This document shows, piece after piece, positions 1 through 9,386 of a DNA stretch of 64,000 bases; the stretch's first letter is position 1; each line of letters begins with the position of its first letter. The DNA lies in assembly GCF_000003195.3 (NCBI RefSeq), contig NC_012879.2:40988338-41052337 (forward strand). Reading direction: 5' to 3'. The position numbers and the translations under genes are program-made. The notes under the pieces were generated by a model. The model searched no databases, was not told where the DNA came from, and saw only the letters and a list, made by a program, of their open reading frames with translations. The DNA is from Sorghum bicolor (lineage: Eukaryota > Streptophyta > Magnoliopsida > Poales > Poaceae).

Positions 1-2
1 TG

Positions 3-1586
3 CCGATTGTTGCTACATCGACAAATAATCAGGCTGAGTATCAAGCTCTGATCAAGGGATTGGAGTTGTTAAGAGAAATTCGTGCTGATGCTGTTGAAAT
101 TTTTGGGGATTCTATGTTGGTTATAAATCAATTGGCCGGGAGCTATGAATGCTGAAGTGAAGTTCTCATAACTCATTTCGAGAAAAGCTTGCAACTGTTG
201 AAAGAATTCAAAGATTTCCGATTAGAGCATATTCCTCGATTGCATAATGAAGAGGCCAATCGGTTAGCTCAGCATGCCTCCGGATATCAGCCTATGATTA
301 ATGCAATATCGGCAATCGGTGCCGATGATTGGAGGAAGGAAGTTATTGATTATCTAAAGGATCCATCCAAGAAAGTTGAAAGACGAGTTCGATTTCAAGC
401 AACCAAATATGTGCTCCTCGAAGATGAATTGTATTATCGAACTATTGATGGAATTCTTCTCCGATGTTTGGGTGATGATGAAGCTAGGAGTTTAATGGGA
501 GAAATCCATGAAGGGGTATGTGGAGCACATCAGTCGGCTTTCAAGATGAAATGGATGATTAGAAGGAATGGATATTTTTGGCTGACTATACTTGAGGATT
601 GCTTTAAGTATTTCAAGGGATGTCAAGGTTGTCAAAAGTTTGGTAACATTCAAAGAGCACCCGCATCGGCTATGAATCCTATTATCAAGCCTTGGCCGTT
701 TCGGGGATGGGCTATCGATCTGATCGGCCAGATTTATCCACCATCTAGTAAGGGGCATAAGTTTATTTTGGTTGCCACTGATTATTTTACTAAATGGGTT
801 GAAGCTATTCCTTTGAAGAAGGTCACCTCGGCCAATATGATTGATTTTGTGAAGGAACACATTATTTACCGATCTGGGATTCCTCAGACAATTACTACCG
901 ATCAGGGCACTATGTTCACATCGGGGGAGTTTGACGAATTCGCAATCGGTATGGGGATTAAAGTGTTGAATTCTTCTCCTTATTATGCTCAAGCCAATGG
1001 GCAGGCCGAAGCATCTAACAAAGGGATTATCAAGCTTATTAAACGAAAGATTGAAGAAAATCCTAAGCGGTGGCATACATTGTTAAATGAAGCACTGTGG
1101 TCTTATCGGATGGCTTGTCATGGATCAACCAAGGTGTCACCCTATCAATTGGTGTATGGACATGATGCAGTGTTGCCTTGGGAGATTAAGGCCGGATCTA
1201 GGCGATTATCTTTTCAAGATCGGTTAACCGCCGACGATTATGCTACTTTGATGACCGATGAGTTGGATGATCTAGCAGGGCATCGGTTAAAAGCTTTAAT
1301 GAGTATAGAAGAAAATAAGAAGAGAGTTGCTAGATGGTATGATAAGAAAGTGAAGGCTAAGGAGTTTGTCGATGGGGATTTGGTATGGAAATTAATTTTG
1401 CCAGTCGGGACTAAAAGTGCGAAGTTTGGAAAGTGGTCTCCTAATTGGGAAGGTCCTTATCGGATAAGTCGATCGGCTCCTGGTAATGCCTATATTCTAG
1501 AAACTCTCGAAGGAGTTGAATTTTCTAGAGCATTAAATGGCAAATATTTAAAGAAGTACTACCCCAGCATATGGGTCGATGCATAA
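3..1586 (+). pseudogene. pol C-terminal part: Tat-type RNase H and integrase, one in-frame stop
   Basis: RNase H degrades the RNA strand during reverse transcription; integrase inserts the cDNA. The frame opens at position 3 with the NNQAEY and GDSMLV parts of the second (archaeal-like) RNase H typical of the Tat lineage. Integrase follows: an HHCC zinc finger around 509-650 (HEGVCGAH then CQGC), then the DDE core with Asp in WAIDLIG, Asp in TTDQGTMFTS and Glu in GQAEASNK, then a C-terminal GDLVW...GPYRI module ending in a TAA at 1584-1586. A TGA at 153-155 interrupts the frame where Tat2 reads CGA, so this copy cannot make the joined protein. Downstream of that stop, 465 codons are open. The 5' end is cut by the window edge. 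Confidence 0.9.
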
Positions 1587-1729
1587 AAGTTTAAATGCCG
1601 ATAACACTCCTATCGGCTGGATTCAAATGTTTGGGGGCTTAGTGTTTCAAAAGATGCCGATAACAGTCCTATCAGCTAGACTAAAAGCTGAGGAAGTAGG
1701 GAAGCACAGATATGATGCCGATGAAAACT
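1587..1729. repeat. Spacer with a duplicated GCCGAT...ATCGGC inverted motif
   Basis: This is non-coding sequence between the pol stop and the convergent stop of the antisense gene. It holds two related copies of a short inverted motif (gccgat, about 9 bases, atcggc), at about 1595-1618 and 1654-1678, the second with one change. Tat2 has the same pair at about 24042-24062 and 24103-24132. It may form small hairpins between two convergent transcription units; that role is inference. Confidence 0.6.
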
Positions 1730-4700
1730 TTATGTGTTAAGCAGCGCCTGGATTGCCGATATAGCACGTAGCCGGATTTGGTTGGCTGCTTCTATCTCCT
1801 TAATGTCATCATCGGCAGAACCCTCTATCGGCTTCAGTTTCTTCTTCAGTTGAAGTGCCTTGCGACCATGAACGTTTCGCTCGTGCTCAAGAAGCTTGAT
1901 GGTCTCTGGCAGTTGGCTCTCTTCCTGTTGAGCTTGGGATAAGGCGTCCTCCACTTCCTTGAGTTCTGCCAACAAGGATTCTCTTCTTGCCGATAGATCG
2001 GATATTTTCTGCTTCAGCGCGTCTCCTGAAGATCTCAGGATGCTGATGTTCTTGTGCTTCTCATCGGTCAAGAGCTTCTCTTTCCTCATTTCGTCGGAGA
2101 GTTGAGTCTAAGCAGCTCTATCGGCAAGACGCCGAGAAGCTCTCTGGTACTGCAGCTGGCGACTCTCCAAATGAGCGGCTTGGAAAAGGGTTTCTTCGAC
2201 ATCGGCTGGGATTTGGCCTCTGAGAGTTCTGAACAGGGTCTTGGTAGGGTCGGAGTCGTCAACCAACTGCGCTGTGTCTTGGTGAAGGAGAGCTGACAAT
2301 TCCTCCAGTCTGGTCCTGATCTCTGCCGATGTAATGCCAACTGTCTGAGAAGAGCTTGCCTCTTCGCCTTCTTCTTCAGAGAGATCGATGGCGAAGGAGA
2401 ACAGGCTGTCGGGAGAATCTTGTTCCTAGGAGGGAGAGCAAAGTTAGTTCATACTCGGAGAATCGGCAAATAATACTGGTAAAGGTTGGGTGGCTTACTT
2501 GTTTTAAGGCTATTTCCTGCCTTTGTCTGAAAGATGCCGATGGAGATGCAGGTTGATCGGCTAGGGTTGCCGATGGGACGATATCGACTGAAAGAAGACA
2601 GGAAGGGTTATGAGACTAAATGAGAATAAGTTTATCGGCGGAAGTATTGTTGAAATATGTTACCTGGAGGAGGAACAACAGTTGTCTGAATCGGAGGAAC
2701 CGCCGATGATATAATTGGACCTGCTGGGCCCATTGTTTGTTCACCCACGTCAGCTGATGTACCTTCTGTTTGAGGTTCTTCCTGCTGGGGTTCTTCCATC
2801 TGTGGTGCTTCCTGCATTGGTTGGGAAGATGGTGCTTGCTGTGTCTGGACTCCTGGAGAAGAAGGAGAGGACTCCACCAGAATTGGAGACACCGGAGGAG
2901 GAGGGGGACTTGCCACTTTCTGGCGCTTTGTTCCAGCCTTAGCACCTTTGGTGCCCTTTCTCTTTGGCTGGCTAGACTGGGGGGCATCGGCACTTTGGCG
3001 CTTGGCTTTTGCCGATGTACGGGTTTGCTGCAACAACGAAAAGGGGTTTATAAGCACAGATGTAGCCGATATAAAGATGGTCAGTGTAAAAGAAAAAGAT
3101 TTGACAAATTGCCTTGAAAGCCTGCACCAGAGTGGAAGCAGCTACCGTAGGTGATGTCTGAGCTCTCTTGGTGGTGACTTTCCTGAGGCGCACACCCCGA
3201 TGCACGACGGAAGCTAGAGTGGGAGCATTGTGGCCGACTGAGGAGATCGGGCCTGATGGAAACAAGTCAATCGGCTTGCCACTCCTGCTAACCGATGGGG
3301 GGATGTTGTCAACCTGCAGAAAGAATACAAGGGTAAGCTACCGATGGAAATAGTATTGAAAAATGAAACATCGATTTTAAAATACTTACAGTGTCATCGG
3401 GGATTTCGTATTCGGGGTCGATCATGCCGCGGTATGAGAGGGCCGATCTACAGAATAGATGCTCTTTCCATTCTGCCCACCATAGCTTGTATGCCTGAGT
3501 AATAAAGGCAGCTGGAACCCATTCTGACAGATCTACATCTGTATCGGCATTTGGTGGTAGTTGGGCTACTCGAATCCATTCAAGAAAGTTGGTGATGGGT
3601 TCTCTGGGTTTTATCACATCGGCATAAGGGAGTGCAATCGGTAACTGGCCGAAAGCTAGCTGACGGGCTAAGGCCGATGAATTGTAAAATTCATAGGTTT
3701 GGGGAGAGGTTTTTGTGCTACCAAAGAAATTCACTGGTATGGCTCTAGGAGTCACAATTGCCATCATCACCTCATTATCCCTGTCAAGAGCTTCATCAAA
3801 TGGATTGAAGGTTAGAGGGAGCATGCTGTCTGGGTCATCATAAGCCAACCATGGTCGTTCATCTCTGGCCAATCCCTCATACAGAGTCTGGAAGAATCGG
3901 CCGATTTGATCCGGATTACTCCCTGAACCAGGTAGAACTATGGCAGCTTCGCCAAAGTTCAGGGGGGCACGTGTTGCCGATTCCTCTTCGCCCAACACAT
4001 GATTTTCGGCTATATCTCTTGGGAAATGCTGTGTGAACAAGTTGAAGTCAAGGCGCTTATGCAAGTGCAGATTGAGCCACATGTTAATAAACCACCAGGG
4101 ACCTCCCAAGTTACCGATAGACTGACCAAGCAGGAGTTTCTGGGCTGCCTGATGGAGAAGATGGTAAGTAGCGCCAAGCAAGTATCGGCCGAGAGGAAAT
4201 TGGCCACCGTTAGCCAGTCTCTCTGCTGCCGATAGATAGACAGAAGTCGGTCCTGCCGATCCACCACAGAATACGAACTTGTCCAGCCACATGCTCAGAA
4301 AGGTAGTTTGTTCCTTTATGGTGACAGGCCCCTTCCCACGGTACTTTTGAATGTACCCCGACCAACCGCCGATAGCGCGAGTCTCCACTTTGGCACTAGG
4401 AGCGGTATCAAAGAAGTGGGTGCTATCGGCAGAAGAGACGTCTAGACCAGTGAGCATAGCTACATCGGCAAGAGTGGGAGAAACAGGGTCGTGGCCAAAG
4501 ACGAAGGCATTAAGGGTATCTGACCAAAAATAAGACGCAGCTATCAACAGCGACTCGTTCTTGTGCATATCGGCAATAGATAGCCTGATGCATTGGGCTA
4601 GCTTCCTTTCACCCCACTGGACTTCATTCGAATTGCTGACTCTCAAGAACCAGTCTTTCCACCCTACAGTAGGGCTGGGCCAAGAGCGAAAGGTGTCTTT

Positions 4701-4993
4701 CCACAGATCTAAAGAAAAATTTTCGGCTCTAAAGGGAATCCTGTTGGTTTCTGCATTGATAAGGTCAGTTGGATCTGGATCCCCTAGAGGGCCGAGACAT
4801 TGGAGGTGTGGTTGATCGGTGGGGATGACAATTTTGTTGGACAACTCCTAGTGTTTTGGGGAATAAAAAAAATACAAAGAAAAAGGAAAAGGGAGATATT
4901 CAGTAAGATGAATCGCGGATGAAGAGGAATACGAGAAGAATACAGGAGATGAGATGGAGATCTGACCTCAGGGACGACGAAGCCAATGGCCAT
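1730..4993 (-). CDS. Antisense plant-mobile-domain protein with coiled-coil tail, six exons, one premature stop
   Basis: The gene runs opposite to the retrotransposon. The model is exons 4993-4967, 4847-3390, 3313-3113, 3027-2664, 2587-2499 and 2425-1730; all junctions keep phase and give 944 codons plus stop. Exon 1 encodes only nine residues (MAIGFVVPE). Exon 2 (486 codons) carries a plant mobile domain (aminotransferase-like, MULE/retrotransposon-associated family), with motifs such as FRAENFSLDLWKDTFRSW, NLGGPWWFINMWLN and QLAFGQLPIALPYAD. Exons 3 to 5 encode a low-complexity Pro/Gln/Glu linker; exon 6 encodes a heptad-rich coiled coil. Introns are GT-AG except the third, which starts with GC. 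A TAG at 2108-2110 breaks exon 6; Tat2 has a sense codon there. The function is unknown. The family is known as an extra ORF in some plant LTR elements and as host silencing-related proteins; the role here is inference. Confidence 0.75.
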
Positions 4994-5620
4994 CTTGTCG
5001 TGAAGAGAACGTTTGAGGGCACCGGAGTTGATGAAGAGGAGTGCTTGTCGGAGGTCTTGAAGGTTGTGAATGGCGCCGCCGCTGGAAAAGTAAAAGTAGG
5101 GATGGTGAAATGATGTGATGGAGAAGGAGTACCTGAGAAGGAACTATTTATAGGATAAAACGGGCAAGGGCAAATCTGACTTATCTCTTTGCCGCATCCG
5201 AGAAACCCGAGGGTGCTCAGGTAGATATGGTAACTGTTCGCATGGTAATCAAGGGATTGTGCAGGTGATTTGACGGGGAAGAGTCATTACCTGGAGATAT
5301 TTTACTGTGCGGGATCTTCTGGTCGGTCCATCGGCAGCATACGGTAACGGTCATATTGCCGATGGGCGGATAAAGTAAAGGTAGCCATTTGTACAAACGT
5401 CCTGATTAGTCCATCGGTAGATCTTCGTAACGGTAATATTGCCGATGTGCGGATGAGAAGGAAGTGCCCGTTCCGGAAGTTGAGGATTTCGAGGAATCTG
5501 CAGGAGAATAGGATCGAAGTTGTTTGGATTGAGGTTGTCGGTTACCAGATTAGGAGCATTAATTGCGGGAAAAGGCATCATTACTGCAGAAAATTTTGGA
5601 GCATTAATAGTTTCATACTC
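4994..5620. other. Untranslated 3' region of Tat1; antisense promoter and 5' leader of the PMD gene
   Basis: No ORF of substance is present. On the minus strand this is the upstream region of the mobile-domain gene. On the plus strand it is the non-coding 3' tail of the element leading to the PPT. GCCGAT/ATCGGC hexamers occur at about 5330, 5357 and 5440. The equivalent Tat2 region (46361-46918) is alignable by eye, for instance the shared tract reading gtaactgttcgca near 5230 and 46605. Confidence 0.6.
5144..5153 (-). promoter_or_regulatory. TATA box of the antisense PMD gene
   Basis: On the minus strand this reads CTATAAATAG, about 155 bases upstream of the exon 1 ATG. Tat2 has CTATAAATA at 46519-46527, at nearly the same distance from its ATG (46358-46360). 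Conservation in two diverged copies supports a real antisense promoter; use of the site is not shown by sequence. Confidence 0.6.
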
Positions 5621-5637
5621 CCAAATTGGGGGGCATG
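5621..5637 (+). other. PPT of Tat1
   Basis: The purine-rich run attggggggcat lies immediately 5' of the LTR start TGTTGACACC. Tat2 has the same run at 46919-46934. It would prime plus-strand cDNA synthesis. Confidence 0.8.
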
Positions 5638-6340
5638 TGTTGACACCATTTTTGGGCACGTGTCCAGGATGGCAGTATAAGATGACAGTATGTGGTTTAC
5701 AGGATGAGTTGCCGATGAGGATGGTTGCCGATAAAGGAGAGGTTGGACGTGACTAAGTTTACAGGTGATGATGTATCTATGCCGATGACTATGATGAGGA
5801 GGTCTGCCGATGACCATGGCAAAAGAGTTTGCCGATGATACGGAGGGGGAGTCTGGAAGCTGCTGATTGGGTTGTGGAAGAGTTTCAATTTGTCACGAGG
5901 GATAACTGAGTTATTTCCTTATTTGTTTAAGAAGTTTTGTATATGGATTCCGTGTAATTTGGAATTCGAATTCTGGTCGTGTTTAGTTATAGCTCTTTAA
6001 GCAGGGTATAAATATGGACCCTAGGGCTTTCTAATGAGACATCTATCAATCAATCAAACACACGTTTTTACTCATATTCCAGCATCTACTTTTCGACGAC
6101 TTCGTCATACTTTTTCCCTTTTATTACGAGTTCTTAGGAATTCGTCGACTTAAGCTCGGCGTGTTCTCAAGTTCCGCATGAGTACCTCTTAGCCGTGACA
6201 TCCGGGCGCATCGCTGTTGTCAGGACTAAAGTATTCGAGTTATCACCTTTGCTGATAGTAAGGTCAAATCAGCTGGCACGCCTTAACGTTTGAATTGGGT
6301 ATTAGCCCTTTGTGTTTGCAGACCAGCTTTTGCACCAACA
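5638..6340 (+). repeat. 3' LTR of Tat1 (703 bp)
   Basis: It begins TGTTGACACC just after the PPT and ends GCACCAACA. It has a TATA box (tataaata) at 6007-6014 followed by a pyrimidine-rich leader. The homologous Tat2 LTR is 46935-47703 and shares the TATA box and the final block ending tttgtgtttgcaga. GCCGAT hexamers are dense in U3 (about 5710-5835). Confidence 0.9.
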
Positions 6341-7111
6341 GAGAAAAAGAAAAAGATACGAGGAAATAAAAAGGAGCAAGTGCTCGGAACCTCGAAAGAA
6401 AAGAAAAAGATGAGCATCTCATTCTCCTCATAAAGTTTCAAAAGCAAGGAAGGTATGTAACCCTTCAAAAGAGCAAAGTAGAATTAGACTTCCACCACCA
6501 TTGTTTCCACCATTGTTATCACCGTTATCACCATACACCATTCATTCGCCACACATGCACATCTTGATTTGGCTTATTGATATGTTTCTTTGGATCCATG
6601 GTTTGACTATGCAATAAATGTCTTGTAAGTATGTATACTTTATCTCCCACCTATGAGCTCCAGATATTAAAGCCTTATTAGAGTAGGGTGAGAGAGAAGG
6701 CAATGTCACTATGCCTCATACCACAAATACTACATATCTTGAGAGAAGGCATATACCATCACTGCCTTGGTAAGGATCCAGAAATACCACAAAAGAGAGA
6801 TATGAGAGAATCATACAAGGAATCTTTGAGTTTTATTTGAAAATCTGCAAAAACCCTAGAGCTATAGTTGATCAAGAATAAGAGACATGGCACTTGGCTA
6901 GATTGTTCTATCTTTTAACTACTCAAGACAGAAGTGACAGTTACAAGTCCCATGGTGAAGGTAAAGTAAGTAAGTTTTAAGTCTTGACAGTTTACTCTAA
7001 CTCAGAGACGAGATCTTATTCAAAAGCATGTGTACCGTCAATTTTTTAAATATTGCAACAACTTATGATCCATAGCTGAGTCTATCCTTGCTCAGGGACG
7101 AGCAAGAGGTA
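6341..7111 (+). other. Non-coding internal 3' tail of AthA
   Basis: This matches the tail of AthC (36055-36914), AthB (19440-20288) and, inverted, AthD (54183-54960). No conserved reading frame is apparent. A purine-rich stretch near 6341-6410 and the conserved block starting gagctccagata (about 6655) are shared by all copies. Confidence 0.75.
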
Positions 7112-7125
7112 AGCTTGGGGGAGTT
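7112..7125 (+). other. PPT of AthA
   Basis: AGCTTGGGGGAG followed by the LTR start TGTTGACGG. The identical core precedes the 3' LTR in AthB, AthC and AthD. Confidence 0.85.
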
Positions 7126-8755
7126 TGTTGACGGTCCTTAAGTATCAAATTTAATTATCAAATAAATAAAGAAAAGGATCTAAATGAAATCAACATCCAG
7201 ACTTAGGGTTTTATCTGACAGAATTCCACGAGTTTTGGTGTTTGTCTATTTCTGTAGGGGGTTATCAAGAAATATGGAAGAAATGCCCAAATGTTGGGAT
7301 TACGTAAATATATTAACGTGCTGTGCAATTACCTTACATCTAGAAGACTCCAGAAGCCACGAGACCGAAGCGGAAGCGAAACGGGGCCTGAGCCTGGGCG
7401 GCCGCCCAGTTGGTCAGGGCGCCCGCCCTGCCCCTGAGTCCAATCAGGACTCTGCTTTGCGGGAGATCTCCACCGACCTAAAGGATGAATCTAAACCATA
7501 CAATCTATGTCGGTTTGATCCAATGGCCCATATTCACTTGGAGGGACTATAAAACCAGACCCCCTGGCCCCTGGAGGAGAGAGCCTCTCAACCCTAATTC
7601 ATTGTTCCATCAAGGGAGAAGAAGCCTCTGATCAAGATTAGAGCCACCACATCAATTAGACATCTAGATTAGCATAGCTACATAGGATTAGAACTAGAAG
7701 GAGTCAATCTTTGATTGGTTTCCGGATCTGTCAGGAGGATTCTTGGTAATTCTCTAATTGTGCTTCTAATTGCTTTCTAATTATCTTTGTTCTTCAATAT
7801 TATGAATATGACTTTGTTCTACTTCAATATATTGCTTTCAAGATTATATTGTTCTTAGTTTATCATAGTTATGTACTTGGCTTAGTTAGATACGATCTAT
7901 ATACATGCTTAGGATCGTATAGCGTTTATCCATCGGATCCATGGGTAAATGATAGATATTGTGTAGGCGTGGTGCTTATACCGTATTTATCTGCGATTGT
8001 ACCCAATATGCCAGATCGTGGGGTGGTTCGTGATAGTGACAGCTTCATTGATTCTTATATAGTCCCCCTCTCATGTATTGGGCTGGCAGAGCAACATTAT
8101 TACAGGGGAGTGATTGCTATGTTTCTCATATTCCTTGCTAATATCACTATGCATGGGCGTAGTCTTGTCTCACAATGATTGCTAAGTATGCTTGCACTAA
8201 TTATGATAATGCTAGACTATATAGTTGAGAATAACTTAGGGAATATTCTTGTAGTTCGTTCTAATACCATGCTAATGACTTTCTAGAGTATCTAATTGAG
8301 GTGCTTATCATATTTATTATGTGGCTAGATCAGATTAGTTATCCTTGTCACTATTATTATTTCATATATCTTTTATGTAACACTTATCCCTGTATGAGAA
8401 GTTAGATATAATGTTCTCAATTATACATGCAATGATAGATGCTCAATCTCATATTCTATTCTGTAATCAATAGTGCTGATTGCTAATCCCTTCCCAGTGG
8501 TAAAAATATAAATAACGATACCTGGAATACTTCCCGGTTAAAATGCTACATCGGTATTAATCTGTGCGCTTGCAGATCCCATTCATTATTTATTTAGAAG
8601 AGCAATTGCATATTTCAATACCGCGTCTCTCATATCATGCTGGGGATGACAACTTGGCTTAAGTGGTGTGAGGGATAGGTTTGGCATTTTTGGCACCGTT
8701 ACTAGATTTAGAGAACTTAGTCTACTTTTGGTAATGATGTTAAGAATACCCAACA
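7126..8755 (+). repeat. 3' LTR of AthA (1630 bp)
   Basis: It starts TGTTGACGGTCC and ends ATACCCAACA. A TATA box (tataaaa) lies at 7548-7554. About 130 bases upstream are GC-rich inverted repeats at 7394-7409 (ctgggcgg/ccgcccag) and 7415-7430 (cagggcg cc cgccctg). It is the same family as the AthC LTRs at 30567-32219 and 36929-38577. Confidence 0.9.
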
Positions 8756-9386
8756 GCATGCATTCGTCTCTCGATACGATAACTATCGATTTACACGTGC
8801 GCTGTTAGAGTACCTGCAGAAAACTTCATTGCAGCCCAACAATACCCAATATATCACTCAAGAAAGCAGTAAACTAAGTGCACATTGCTTGTACAGGCCC
8901 AACATGCACAAACAATGACACCACAGCTACCCGAGAAATTAAATGCTCCCCAATTAAGTTTCTTTCGTGGTTCCATGGTTAGACATATAACCACTATAAA
9001 AAACCACCGCGAACACTCCCCTAGACCGCCGTTTGGATGATCATGCTCTCACAGCTCACACTTACCAAGGCGTAGGTGTGACGTTGCATAATTTAAATCT
9101 AGCGACATATGTGGCTAATTCATATATGAAGGCTACCTCTACCATTAGACCACAGGGTAGCATAGTGCGGTCATCACACATCCATACCTGAGTACTGCCG
9201 GAGATGCATAAATAAACCCCCCCAAGTCAGTACTTAAATAGCCACCTATAGTCCTTATATGGGCAAGGAGGATTCGACCATTGGCATAATTAAGTATTTA
9301 ATTTTTCACAGTTTTATTTAAAAACTATTTTGTTTTTAAATACACAAACGCTGCATTTATAATGCTGAACTTGCTCCGATGCCAGC
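8756..9386 (-). mobile_element. TekX: PBS and leader of a minus-strand Tekay-like element
   Basis: On the minus strand, just past the LTR end at 9387, positions 9384-9373 read TGGCATCGGAGC. This fits the initiator-Met PBS TGGTATCAGAGC with two changes. The remaining 8756-9372 is leader sequence without an ORF; AthA cuts it at 8756 and the rest of the element is left of the window. The PBS shows that the LTR to the right is the 5' LTR of a minus-strand element, not a solo LTR. Confidence 0.65.

Larger units (their letters stand above)
1..6340 (+). mobile_element. Tat1: 3' part of a Ty3/Gypsy Tat-lineage (Grande-like) element
   Basis: In order this holds the RNase H and integrase end of pol (plus strand), a gene on the opposite strand for a plant-mobile-domain protein, a PPT, and a 3' LTR ending TG...CA. 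The rest of the element lies left of the window. It is inserted in the internal region of Athila copy AthA: the bases from 6341 onward continue a tract that is uninterrupted in AthC around 36050-36250. The right target flank is gagaa (6341-6345). The Tat assignment rests on the integrase type and the antisense extra gene. The resemblance to Grande (C-terminal pol residues ALNGKYLKKYYPSIW) is from memory and not certain. Confidence 0.85.
6341..8755 (+). mobile_element. AthA: 3' end of an Athila element interrupted by Tat1
   Basis: It consists of internal non-coding sequence (6341-7111), a PPT (7112-7125) and a complete 3' LTR (7126-8755). It is closely related to AthC: the LTRs differ by scattered substitutions and by an internal repeat of about 40 bp that AthC has around 31258-31305. 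The rest of AthA lies beyond Tat1, left of the window. The right target flank is gcatg (8756-8760). AthA sits in the leader of a minus-strand Tekay-like element. Confidence 0.88.

Noticed and set aside
492..1076. 194-codon minus-strand ORF over integrase
   Set aside because: It is the shadow of the integrase frame; the equivalent minus frame in Tat2 is broken up (22910-23347).
7184..7552. ORF of 122 codons at the start of Athila LTRs (also 30625-30993, 36987-37250, 14044-14361, 60307-60897 minus)
   Set aside because: Conserved at the DNA level as U3. AthB has one T fewer in both LTRs (gagtttggtg), which shifts the frame, and the frame runs over the GC repeats toward the TATA box. Best explained as promoter conservation.
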